A stretch of 64,000 nucleotides of DNA, taken from contig CM021316.1 of the NCBI GenBank assembly GCA_010645155.1, positions 2,094,262 to 2,158,261 of the forward strand, read 5' to 3'. Position numbers and translations under genes: made by a program. This DNA is from Tigriopus japonicus (Eukaryota; Arthropoda; Copepoda; Harpacticoida; Harpacticidae). The notes under the pieces were generated by a model that made no database searches, was not told the origin of the DNA, and saw only the letters and a program-made list of their open reading frames with translations. This document shows positions 32,420 through 43,721 of this stretch, piece by piece (within the stretch, counting starts at the first letter, position 1; every line of letters begins with the position of its first letter).

Positions 32420-33381
32420 TTATACGTAGTGCTTGCAAGCAAACTCGGTTGCACTCTGAATCAAAGGTCGGATTTGAATCAGATCCGCAAGCGTGACGAA
32501 GTCGCAGACATTTTCCACGGTCAAATTATGAATTGCATGGTTGACGGCAAATGTTTCCAAGTTTGCCATGTCGTATTTGTCAACAGCCACGATCAATTGG
32601 TACGTCAATCCGTCCATTTCATCGATTGTGTCACTGTAGACGTACTCGAGGAGCTTTTCTAAGACAACCGGTTCCACATCGGTAAAAGGAACTTCATTGA
32701 CCTTCGTCTCATCGTTGCAGTCCAAGAACATGGCTTTGAAGACATCCGAGCACGCTGCCAACATGTGCTTGTAGCATGGAAGTCGAGTTTCATCACTTAC
32801 CAAATAGAGATCAGGAAAACTTCGTGGAAACAAGCGGCGATTTATGGTTGGGTGTGAATTGTCGGGATATTGAAGCTCAACCAAACAGCGAACAGAAATG
32901 TATTCATGTTCCATGGCTACCTTTGCACTACAACCCACACAACAACCATCTTCTTCCCAATCGATAGGCAGTGTTTCATTCTCGGGCTCTTCCAAGGATG
33001 CGACAGTTTTGTTGTTCAGCAAAAACTTGCATCTCACTTGAAATTTGGATGGACCTCGGCAAACTTGATTTTTATCGATCACGGAAGCTTGGACACTACC
33101 TAGGCTTTTACCAAAAACAGGGGAAACTTAACTATTTTTTCATGGTCGGTTTTCGATTTTTGTGTGTTAAACATTTACCTATAATGGAAGAGGCTCCCGA
33201 GTGGACTATTAGTAGACTGAATTTCAAATCTGAGGACTCGTCGGAAGGATCGGGAATTACAAAATCCGAAGACTTTGAATCATCGTCAAAAAAAATCTGC
33301 GAACCTGTTTAAAAAACAATTGTGAGACGTTTTCGAAAATCCTGGACGCCGCACCTTCAAACAAGGATCAACTTCGACCAT
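32420..33381 (-). CDS. MATH-BTB (speckle-type POZ-like) protein, probable C-terminal frameshift
   Basis: Best gene model: exons 33381-33355, 33296-33179 and 33099-32420 with short GT-AG introns (58 and 79 nt), 274 residues in frame. The third exon carries a BTB/POZ domain (about 140-240: PDLYLVSDETRLPCYKHMLA, SDVFKAMFLDCND, EYVYSDTIDE) and the start of the helices that follow it. The preceding part (FSLLIVHSGASS to FLLNNKTVASLEE) looks like a divergent MATH fold. SPOP-like proteins of this type are substrate adaptors for CUL3 ubiquitin ligases. The frame stops just after EFACKHYV, but the next 80 bases in another frame encode KDVMQRDEWKTLC, the expected family ending. Either a small indel truncated the gene, or this is a sequencing error. 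The first exon is the least certain part. Confidence 0.7.
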
Positions 33382-34012
33382 TTTGTACCACCAAAAAAAA
33401 ATGAGCGCTAGTTTATGTATTGAGAGTCGAAAAAAGCGACCTCAAGCGGCATTTATAGCATAACCTGTAATGGAAAATAGAGAAATTCTGAAAATACGCC
33501 CTTCACTTTGCTAAGTTTGAATGCCTCTCGTACATCCCCAGTGATTTGTAATTGGCAGCAGTTAACAGCAAGTTGTTACTTATTGTATCAAGAAACAGTC
33601 TTAAAATTTTAAGACATCAAGATTTTTGCCTTATTTTGAAGTTATTACACGTTTAAAACGTCAACTTCAGTTTCAAAATTAGTCACCCTCTACATATGAG
33701 GAAGGAGAAAAAAGGGAAAAGGAGAGGGCAAGGGGTCCGTCAACCAAATCAGAGCGACCAATTTCAGACCTGAAAAAAGGAGTTAGGGAAGGTTTCAGAC
33801 TTGTGGACTTTTAAACACCGTTGTGACAAACCAATGCAATTTTGGTGCATTACAAGAACACAGCATTTGAAGTTAGAATAAATGGCTTTAGAATGAAACG
33901 AAAAAGAAACACCAAAAACTGATAAAACTTGCATAAACAGCAAAAGAAGTTTAAAAATAGACCGGGTCTCTTAGTACTGTGTACACTCCATGTTTTGAAT
34001 CGTGAGACTCTA
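33382..34012. other. Intergenic, upstream of the BTB gene
   Basis: AT-rich spacer; no gene or repeat is recognised. It ends at the left terminus of the TIR composite starting at 34015. Confidence 0.4.
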
Positions 34013-34030
34013 TATAGAGTGGCTGATAAG

Positions 34031-35206
34031 AAGGGACAGGAAGTTAAGACGAATAAAACTGTCAAATTAAACGTAAAAAGACGAATAGAATTAGGGAAGC
34101 TCAGTAAACATCAGCTGGGCCTGTTTGTTTGCTCCGTAGCACCGTCGTGACCTCTGGTGTCTCATTGCCTCACTAAAATTATACGATCGCATCTCATTCT
34201 CGACCGTTTGTTGCGGAGCAACTGACCGTTTGAAATATTTGATCGAGCGCAGAACAGGAAAGAACAGAATCACCTGAAAAGGGCGGCGCAACACTACGGA
34301 GCACAAAATCAGCAACCTTTTTTCTCACTGTGCTTATCCAATTGCCTGATTAGACGAAAAAAGTCAAATAAAATAAAGCGATTAAACGAAAAAAGACGAA
34401 TTAAAATTCCCATAACACGAAAAAAAAATACTTGCAAGATAGAAAAAATCGAATTCATTTCCCAAAAAGGCAAATGAACTTATCTTATAAGAACAAAGAC
34501 AAATTAAATGCCCGTCCAGACGAAAAAAGACGTTTAAAGCTGCTCCCACAAAATAGACGTTATGTAATCTGTCTGAACTGATCTGATTGTCAAAAACGGC
34601 AAAATCTAGAAAATTAAAAAAAGGAAGTACCTAATGAGCAGGAATTAGCCAGTAGTACATATGTCAAATAAAAACCAAGAGTTAAAAAATGCCCTTTTAA
34701 AGGAAAGTTATTAGTACAGTTATACTTAAAATCAGATTTGCGAATCCAATAATTGTTCTGATGGCCTTTTCAACCCGATAGTAGTAAACATTTCTTTCTG
34801 TGTCTGTTGAGCAACTCTATGAGTACAAGTTAATTTAAAAGTGTGGATTGTATTTTGTTTGTGCAAAACCGCAACTGACAATCAAATTATTACATTGGCT
34901 TGGTGGGGTTGAACTTTCTTTGAAGTTTTTATTTGTTTGGAATATTGAAAAAACGTTGAAAGCGCTTGAAATCTAAGAAAATCCAATTTTTTGGCCAATT
35001 AGACAAAAAAGACGAATAAAATCCAAATTTTTGTTCAATTAGACAAAAAAAGACGAATGAAATCCAAATTTTTGGCCAATTAGACGAAAAAAGACGAATA
35101 AAATCCAAATTAGACGAAAAAATTTCGCGACAAATAAAAGGCCAAAAAGACAAAAAAAAGATGGAAAAATACGAATAAGTTTATTCGTCTTAAGTTCCTG
35201 TCCCTA
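34031..35206. mobile_element. hAT-like non-autonomous element, 8-bp target duplication CTGATAAG
   Basis: Flanked by the perfect direct repeat CTGATAAG at 34023-34030 and 35207-35214. The termini are inverted repeats: left AAGGGACAGGAAGTTAAGAC, right (reverse complement) TAGGGACAGGAACTTAAGAC, continuing GAATAAA. An 8-bp duplication is the hAT signature. Both flanks of the interior carry many AGACGAA(A/T)AAA words, all on the same strand. There is no transposase. The target is the TIR of the older element at 34015-38394. Confidence 0.85.
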
Positions 35207-35214
35207 CTGATAAG

Positions 35215-37599
35215 TCTGGGACCGCAGTTTTTGCCATGTAGATTGTTCTTTTCGAACAAGTTAACACTTATGATTTGTCACAACAAACGCAAAACTGTTG
35301 GAAAAGAGCAGTGTTAAACATTTTCAAAATAGTTTTACTTAGCACAGAAAAATTGGATGCATTTGTGGAACCACAGACGCATGTGTAACACACAGAAATT
35401 ATTCAGATATTGGAGCCCAGACTATCTCAAGGGTATTCTTTAGAGCCCCAATATTCTGGCAGTACTTCATAAGCTCTGTACTCAGGCATGGATCATAAAT
35501 TAAAATCCATTGCATTGAGACAAGGATTTCTTAATACAGGATTTGAAACCACATCGGAAAAAGTGCCTGTCTCAAATTATGCGTCATTCAGGCAACCCAA
35601 GCCAATTCTCATTGGGCAGGATTGGCCACATCTGCAATTCAAAAGGTGACGAGAGCATTGACGAGCAGACAGCATGATTTCATCTAATGACAGAACAATA
35701 TCTTTTTATAATTTGAGTGTTAAGTTCCTTCTGCTATTCATAAGCTCATGGCAGGTTTCTATTATTTGAAGAAATGACTTGAGCCTTAATCATTTTGCAA
35801 GATCCAAATCACAATTATAGAAAGCCTACAATTTGCAGTCACCCTTATCTGTTTTGCCAGTTGCTTCTCACTCACAACATTTGAAACATCTTGAAAAATC
35901 ATCTTGAAAAGTGATTAATTCATCTGTTTAGTGCTTTTTAAGTGTGATGTTTAAGTCATGTTCAGTTCATTTGGCTCATGGCAATACTCCTTCATCTGCT
36001 GTAGTGCTACAGTCTATGATTGATGGCACACCCACCTTTGATAGTGCAACAGCTTCAGTGACACAAGTACCTTCCCACCCAAAGTTATTTTGGGAATCAG
36101 TCAAGTCTCAAGTACCGCTAGATTGTTCATGGTGTGAGTTCATCTTGATGCCAAGGCTTGTTCTGTCAGTGATTCAGCCATATACCAAACATCCATAAAC
36201 TTTTTTTAAATGTGAGTGAACTAAGCAAGTAAGATAAATCTCAGTGTGTGCATTGTGTGAAGCATAAGCTCAAAACAGACTAGTTTTCTTAACATATATT
36301 TGCCCAAAATTTCAACACAAATGTATTTGGTCCATTAACGAAGTCACCAAAGAAAGAATTTTTATTTGATAGTCGTTCTTGTAGTGCTTTTTATCTTGCA
36401 GTGTGAAGTACTTAATAATCTCAATGAAACATCATTAAGTAGATCAAGAAACTGTGGGAGTGTGACTTGAATCAGAGCTTCTCATTACTATTTGGATCCT
36501 TTAATAGGAATGAATCTACTGAGAAACCCACGTTTTGTAACTTGACATGGAGATAAGGTAGTAGGAAGGTGCACTCTGCTTAGAATGAATAGAATTAAAT
36601 AAAGGTATCTTAATTTAACTTAATGAAGGGATAAAAAGAAAGTGTCAGTCAATAGACATGACACCCATTGGGACTCTGGGCAGATTAATAGTATGATGTC
36701 TTAATGCTTTTATATTTGATACATATTAATGCACAAATGGTGATATATTAAACTTTATTATGACTTTTCATGTGCAAAAAAGCTATATAATCAACAATTG
36801 CTTACAGTAACCATTAGTCAAATATTTGTATAATTTTATACTTAATATATATTTAAAATATAATAAATATTTATATAACCAAATATTTCATGAAGAAATC
36901 GCCTGCCTATCTGAATCACTTATATGGATATTTACATATATTCAAATTGGTATAAATAATTGTTCTCAAATCAAATTGGTATAAATAAAATTAAAATATT
37001 GGTATATATATAAAATATATTCAAATTATAAAATAGTCTCAAGTTAAAACTATGTTAAAATTTGATGTTTTGAGTTGTCTATCCATGCATGAGTATTACA
37101 AAAATATCAAAACTGTGAGACTCCTTTACATGGGAGATGCGGAGACTGAAAAAATAAGCTAGAGAAAAGGTAACTACTGTAAGTTGTTAACATCTAACAT
37201 ATGTCTGCATTAAGTAATGTAGCTTCCCGAGCATCATGACGCTTACAGAAAAGGTTGCGTGGCCGTCAGCCGTCCAGAAGTTCCGTGGTCTATGATTGAG
37301 ATCAGGGCTTGAAGGCAGTTTCATTTCCTTTCTCTCAACATCATGGATTTTTGCTTTCCCTGGCGCCTGAGCTTCTAACACTTATAGAAAGATATGCATT
37401 CTTTCCTTACCCCTTTAGAGATGTATCCTATCTTTTTATAACGGTTTATTGTAATTCTGACAAACTTTCTAATCAAATTGCTCATTTGCATAATTTTTAA
37501 ACTCTCCTGATCTGATTTTCTCTCTTTGTGGAGCTCGACTACTGTTGTTTAAAGGTTTTTTACAAACTCCATCTCATTTTTATCTGCTAAGGACTGCTA
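35215..37599. other. AT-rich interior of the TIR composite
   Basis: Interior DNA of the 34015-38394 element. It includes a strongly AT-rich segment at about 36820-37030 with ATATTTA-type words. No open frame with recognisable protein content was found; the 84-codon frame at 35944-36198 matches nothing I know. Confidence 0.4.
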
Positions 37600-38263
37600 T
37601 GGGACATGACAAAGGTTGCTTCAAATGAGTGTTTCAAATCATACCACTGGCGGCAAAATAGGGCCGTCGGCTGTGCTGCATTGCTCAGTCCATTTTGGCA
37701 AATCCAAGATTTTCCCATTTAGACGTGCATAAAATGAGGTCCCTAGAAATGATCAATATTTCATGTAAAGATACCTTGGCTGGAATTGGGTCAATAATAT
37801 GCAAAGTTCATTTTTAGGGTGATTGAATTAAAACCAATCAACCAAGCAAGCCTTGTAATTTTGAAAGAAATAGGACTTCCCATTGATCCAAGCAATAATT
37901 TAGAGATGCTGATTTGTACAGTGGGTTCTAAAGAATCATGTCAATATTTAAAATGTTTTCCATACTGAGAAACTAAATTTTTTTGGGAATATATGATTTT
38001 AAATATTTTATTTTCTTGCATATAAAATGAGCAAATTATCATCCAAGTGTAAGCAGAGGTAAAAAGACAAAGAAAACAAGACAAGACACAAGGTGATCGT
38101 TTCCAGGGACCAAGAATCATTGAATAGACGCCTAAATGGGAAAAACTTGGATTTGCTAAAATGGGCTGAGCAACACAGCACAGCCAATGGCCCTATTTTG
38201 CCGCCAGTGGTATGATGTAAAACGTGTAAAACGCTCACTTAAGGCAACCTTTGTCATGTCCCA
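37600..38263. mobile_element. Foldback (long-TIR) element family A, copy 1
   Basis: Inverted arms of about 165 bp (37600-37763 and 38095-38263). The left arm starts TGGGACATGACAAAGGTTGC and the right arm ends with its exact reverse complement. The inner arms share CACTGGCGGCAAAATAGGGC, GGCTGTGCTG and TTGCTCAG. The 330-bp core is AT-rich and non-coding. A second copy lies at 58417-59069 in opposite orientation. Confidence 0.9.
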
Positions 38264-38394
38264 TTGTGAATATGTTTAACACAGCTCTTTTCCAACAGTT
38301 TTGCGTTTGCTGTTGCTAATTATAAGTGCTAAATTGTTAGAAATGAATTATCCACAATGCCAAAACTGTGTTCCCAAACTTATTAGCCACCCTG

Positions 38395-40113
38395 TACTTT
38401 ATGGAGGCGAGGTAATCCTGATATCTTTGGATGAGTCCGTATCGTTGACTTCTATTAATACTAGACCGAGTGTAAGCCTAAAAATGTGTCTCCGTTCGCC
38501 AATTGTTGAGCGGACACAAGTTCGGGAACATTTGAAATGTGTGACCAAGCAAATGTCCACCATGCAAGTGATGAGCCAAATGTGGAATTCAGTAATGTTT
38601 TTGGGTCATTTTTTGTTATTGCTAGTGGTCACTTTCTTGAAAGAACCGAATACGTCACTAGGTGACCATGCCATGGATTTGAATACTACAACTAGAAACT
38701 TTTTTGCCAATACATTGAATAAGTTATTGTTAGGAAGAACATAAGTTTAAGCGTTTGCCTTACGTAGGGTTAATCCAATGCATATATGGACAAAAAACTG
38801 ACTTGTCGCGTCAAGAACGAGTTTTGGAAAGTTGGTCTTGATTCGCATGTTTGGTCACACCAACTGTCCGCTCAACAGTTGTAAGGGAGACATTTTCCTC
38901 ATGAATTCAACGCATTCCGCCCCCCTTGCCAAATCAGCCAGACTAAAGCTTGCACGCTATCTAGTGATTATAATTGATCTAAGGTCCGTCCGTATTAAAT
39001 CGATTAGTTTCCGATTCCGTAGAGTGTTTCTACGAAGTGCCAAAAATGGAAGTGTTAGCCTCCTTTGAGCTTACGCTTGTGAAGGCCATGCATCCATCAA
39101 TAAACTAGTTTCTGCGTTAACCAGATGAGTACCTTGGAGCAGCTTTTCCAGAAGTCAGAAGTCTTGATCCACTGAAGACTAATGAGCTCTGTTAACTCAC
39201 AAACCCGTTTGTAGGCATTGAGGAGAGTGACGTTTCTTGTTTGACAGTGCCATTTTTTAAATTAACGAGAGAAAAATGGAAGCACTGATTGTGTTTCAAA
39301 CTGCACCCAAAGATGTCATTCACACCTCGCCTGTGAATCTGAAGCAGTGTGACCAGACTTGGCACGGTACAGATGCTGTACCGTGAACCTGAAAATGTCA
39401 AGATAAACTTTGCTAACTGACGTCACAAAATTTCTTACAACAATAGAAAGTGATCTTTGCCAAAAAGCTTGAATAGTGTTTAAATAGTGCCAGATACCGC
39501 TTTGATGCCGTGAGCTAAAGATACGTAAACTAGGTCGAGTTGTTGGTCTTTTTTGAAGCATCAAGTGTTTGCCGTTGATGTCGCCACCATCAATCCAGGA
39601 AGTAAGAGTTAAAACGAAATTCGATTTTGTGATCAGTTTAAGTAAATCGTGCCAATAACGAGCAAATCAGTTATCATATTGCATAATAAGAAGTGCTCAA
39701 GCTATTGCTTCAATATTTTTGGGTCAAAGCCTCCTATTGACTGCGTTTTTTCTCTTGCGCTTCCTGGTTTGTTGGGCTTTTATGAAGCTTCACGTTAAAG
39801 CCACTTGTCGCTAGTGTCAAGTTGTCGTATCTTTGTCATGAGCATCTGTACTTCATGGTATGATCGAGGTTTGCCATTACTCTTTCTAACCACTGTCTTC
39901 GATTGTACCTTTTTTTGTTATGATATAACACCATTTAGGAGAGTTAATAATGAGCATAATATCCCTATCTAAGATTCCAACAACAAAAGTACGGGTCAGT
40001 CTGAAATTCCTTTTAGATTTTCGGACAATAATACACGTAAATACATAAAATAAGGACCGAATCATTCAGTCAAGAAATGAATGAATGAAAGTTATGTGAA
40101 ACTCTAAACAATG
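38395..40113. other. Intergenic, between the TIR composite and PHF5A
   Basis: No gene is supported. It contains an imperfect inverted pair around TTGTTGAGCGGACA (38505-38518 and 38868-38882) and a 10-bp-stem palindrome at 39363-39385. A 147-codon open frame at 38301-38744 begins in the TIR and has no recognised similarity. Confidence 0.4.
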
Positions 40114-40446
40114 CTATCGTTTCTTGAATCCGTATTTCTTGCGTTCATAAAACAAGTCCGTCTTGGAGGAGCCCAAATTGACAATCTTGGGGCATCCATC
40201 CCGATCTTTCTCCTGAATGGTGCACTCCTTACAATAATAGGCGTCCGAAATGCCCGGTCCTCCGCAAATCACGCATCGTCCCTGATACGAGCCGTAATTG
40301 CACTCATCGCAAATCCGCACGAGCGTGCACGGTCGCACGTAGGAATCGCAAATCACGCATCGCCCATCGCACTTTTCGCACAACCGACCGATGGCCACGC
40401 CTGCCTGTTTGCGGCAAAAGATCAGATCCGGATGATGCTTAGCCAT
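40114..40446 (-). CDS. PHF5A: PHD finger-like domain protein 5A, SF3b subunit (Rds3)
   Basis: Intronless coding region of exactly 110 residues, the length of the human protein and nearly identical to it. PHF5A/SF3b14b is a zinc-knot subunit of the SF3b complex of U2 snRNP and helps hold the branch-site adenosine during pre-mRNA splicing in the nucleus. It starts [20 protein letters not shown] and ends [14 protein letters not shown]. The CxxC pairs are all present ([33 protein letters not shown]). The ATG at 40446 is the family start. A pyrimidine tract followed by an AG two bases before the ATG suggests a 5' UTR splice acceptor, cis or trans. Confidence 0.98.
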   Translation of the reverse strand: MAKHHPDLIFCRKQAGVAIGRLCEKCDGRCVICDSYVRPCTLVRICDECNYGSYQGRCVICGGPGISDAYYCKECTIQEKDRDGCPKIVNLGSSKTDLFYERKKYGFKKR

Positions 40447-41556
40447 TTCTGCTTTTCTTCGAAGGGAGGGAGGGATCAAGAAAGAGAAATAGTGTGATCA
40501 AACAGGTCGGAAAATAATAGTAATAGTTGTAGTGTTTTGGTTGAATCGGTGCCGGAATTCGTTTCTACATGGGTTTGTTTATTGTTGTGGTTGCTGAAGA
40601 AGCCGAGAAGATCGATCGAACGTTGGCCTCAGAGCAGGGTGATCAATAGACTGTCGAAGAAAAGGCAAAAATAAGTTAGTTTTATTTAACTTTTGGCAGA
40701 AGGGTTCATTTGCAGCTCTATGTGATTTTAAACATTGTTCAAAACAGTGAAAGAGCGCAAGAAAATTTTTACTTTTCATTTTCGTTCTTAATGTCGCAAT
40801 GATTTGTTCTGGATAAAAAAACATGTCACGGTAGGGCAGAGCTAATGGGGACATTGCACAAGAAAAGATATACCTTGTGAAGGGTGGAGACTTCAGGGTT
40901 TCGACAAGTACCATTGTTTTGATAGCTCATGGGCCATTCTAGAAAGATATTTTAAATTGAAATTTGCATCAGTTTTTTGAATTTCCCTCTCTGTCAGAAC
41001 GTGTTTCGTACACAATGATGCCAAGATAGTATATTTCATGCCAAAGGTGTTATGAGTGTCATGACGTGGGAAAAGTCTTTGTTGGATTAATTTGTGCTAC
41101 ATCTAAATTAATATGCATGGAGCCAATCTCAGTAATTGACTTACAAGATTGCTTGTTAGAGACGCTTCAGACTTCTGAGTTATTTGTTTAAATACATGAC
41201 AATTATTTTGGCCATGTTTGATTATGATTTTGACTCAAAATGCCATGGTGGCAAGCTTGTTTGTAGCTCGGCTATTTCGGAGTGTTGTCCTATATGGCTT
41301 GTGGCTTAACATCTCTCAATTTATTAGTGAAAGTAATAAAAGAGGTTTAAATAATTAGCCAGTCCTAGCTAAATAAAAAGAAATAACACACAATAAAAAT
41401 CAAAACTACTTGTACAGAAAGGAGCGAAAGCACCGAAGCGTCGAGACCGAAGTACCCATATAGAAAGGCAACTGGAATTCAGATGCCGTTCGTAGATAGT
41501 ATCGCAACCAAAGTGATGGAAGTGTGGGCGCATGGAGTAAAGTTCTAATTCTTTAT
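40447..41556. other. Intergenic, upstream of PHF5A
   Basis: Presumed 5' UTR intron and promoter of PHF5A, then AT-rich spacer up to the tyrosine-recombinase relic. No coding sequence is supported. Confidence 0.4.
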
Positions 41557-42001
41557 TCATCGCATCAAATTCTTCTGTAGCTTTCTGAGCGTATCGAAAA
41601 ACTGATGATCCCTTGGGGACCAACCCACTCTGCGGGCAATAGCAGACATGCCAAATTGGGCATTTCGAAGGATGACGGTACTACCAATACGACCACTGTG
41701 TAAACCATACATTGACGGGTTGCAGCCCACGGCTGTAAGAGCCGATATTTGTTCTGCCCGACAGGATTGAAATGTGGCCAATTTGGATGGATCTAGATGA
41801 CAAACACCATTGATCCGACGTATGCGAGGCAACACGAAACCTACGTATTTGGGTCCCAGATGAGCGAAATAGTTAACGGTGAGCTGGATCGGGCAAAATG
41901 GAGTACTAAAATTGGCAATATTAACTTTGTGGCCCGTCCGTATGGATCATTCTTCCTCTTTGGAAAGAAAATGATTAGCTCTGTTTTCGAAAGGTTGAAA
42001 T

Positions 42002-43470
42002 GAGGGTTGCCAGGTCTTCGACGGCTCTTATCGCCAGATTTGCCACCAAAATTCGCCAGAATTCGCCACCTCATTTGAAAAATCGCCAGATTTTCGCCAA
42101 ATTTCTTTTTACTAACAACCTTATGTACATAAAAAGTCAATCATGCTGAAGTAATCCTCAAAGAATACCAATGGTCAATTCTTCAGTTTTGTTTTTCAAC
42201 TTTCATTTCAACTTTTATCTTTTGATACACATTTCATGACAAAAGTTCTCGAAGAAAAACGGAATGCCACCATATTGACTTTCCTTCATACTTTTTTATT
42301 TGTAGCATTTAGAACGCGTTTTAGTTTGCAATTTGTGAACAATATTGAAATTTTATTGATGCTAAATAGCAAAATCTTTCGGACTTTTTTCTGAAATGCT
42401 ATGAAATTTATAACTCTATAAAAGCAATGTTGTTGGTATTACGTTAGCAAAATCTGACCAATTGCCATCAAAAAATCCCAAAATGTAACGTGATCACTCA
42501 AATAATAAAAAAAAAACATTTTTTTTAGACCAATGACATTTTTCATGTCCTGTATTTTGACCATATGATAAAAGATTGAGTAGTAAACTATAAAGAGGGC
42601 GTAACCAAAACCAAACGGGCGCAATCACGAAATAATAGGATGCACAATTTATTTTGGATTTCAATTGGCCCTACCATTAGAAAAATCAAATTGGGAATTT
42701 TCATAATCAGTTACTTATGTGTTTGCCGAAGCTTTTGACTTCATAACAGTCTCTTTTTCCCAAACTCTCTTGTTAAAAGTTCTAGTCTGCATTTTTTACC
42801 GATTTTAACTGGTACACAGAATGTCATTCCATGTAAAGGTTTTAAAAAGGTAAAACCCGAGTGGGGAAAAGTCATGTCTGATAAAAGCATTGGTCTGTAA
42901 GGGAGTTGGAATTAGCTGCCCGATAAAGCCCCTGAACTTAAGGCAGGTCACACATAGTGAATAGCAAGTCGTCTAGATGAGATTTAAAAATTTATAATGG
43001 GTCGTCTAATGGATAGATTTGTCGCAAAGTGGGAGGAAGTAAGTTCTACAGCAAAAGAGTGAAACAAAGTTTCCTTGTTCTTGGTAAAAGCAAAATCAAA
43101 TCAAGAAACAATACTTTGGTCAAAGCTCTCCCTCTTTAGTGATTGCCAACTAAAACATTTAATCCTTAGTTTTCAGTCAGAATGAAAGTCAAAATCATAA
43201 AGAGAGAATCAAAATTTGCCTGAGTTATCTCCGAAAATGTGCGATTCTGCCAATTTTTTCGCCAAATTTCCCCGATTTCGCCTAAATTTTCGCCAAATTT
43301 GCTAATTTCGCCAAATTTATCGCCAGAAATACTAAAATCGCCAGATTTATCGCCAGTGATATGAAAATCGTCCGGATTATTCGCCAGACTAAATTTTCTA
43401 TCGCCAGACACGTTTCAAAATCGCCAGATTCGTGAAATCTAGCGATAGAAATCGCCAGTTGGCAACCCTG
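42002..43470. mobile_element. hAT-like non-autonomous element, 8-bp target duplication GTTGAAAT
   Basis: Flanked by the perfect direct repeat GTTGAAAT (41994-42001 and 43471-43478). The left end is GAGGGTTGCCAGG; the reverse complement of the right end is CAGGGTTGCCAACTGG. Clusters of TCGCCAGATTT and TTCGCCAAATTT words fill both sub-terminal regions (about 42030-42105 and 43240-43455), on the same strand at both ends. No transposase is present. It interrupts the tyrosine-recombinase relic. Confidence 0.87.
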
Positions 43471-43721
43471 GTTGAAATGGCTAATTGACAATCGGCTTAG
43501 GTCCCCCCCATCGAGCGCTAGAATGATACAATATTGATTCGATCCAAGCTGATCTCCAAGCCAAAAGATCACCATCTCGTAAAGACGGAGACAACCAAAA
43601 TTGCAATAAAGATCGTAGGATGTCTTTAGTGATCGGTTGCCGTTGTAGTGGAGCTTTCTCGGACATATTTCTCACTCCCTGAAGAAGGGTACGCACAGAT
43701 GGGTCATCTACCGGGTTTGTA

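Larger units (their letters stand above)
34015..38394. mobile_element. Tc1/mariner-type TIR element, composite with nested insertions
   Basis: The left end (TA, then TAGAGTGGCTGATAAG; continuing TCTGGGACCGCAG after a nested element) and the reverse complement of the right end (TA, then CAGGGTGGCTAATAAGTTTG) form inverted repeats of about 130 bp that also share AACGCAAAACTGTTGGAAAA. Both ends are flanked by TA. The CAGGGTGG-type terminus and TA duplication fit Tc1/mariner. A hAT-like element sits inside the left TIR (34031-35206) and a foldback element abuts the right TIR (37600-38263). The remaining 2.5 kb is very AT-rich with no transposase visible, so the element is non-autonomous or badly decayed. 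Confidence 0.65.

Noticed and set aside
38301..38744. 147-codon open frame next to the TIR composite
   Set aside because: It starts inside the inverted repeat, contains no known motif and overlaps another inverted pair; not supported as a gene.
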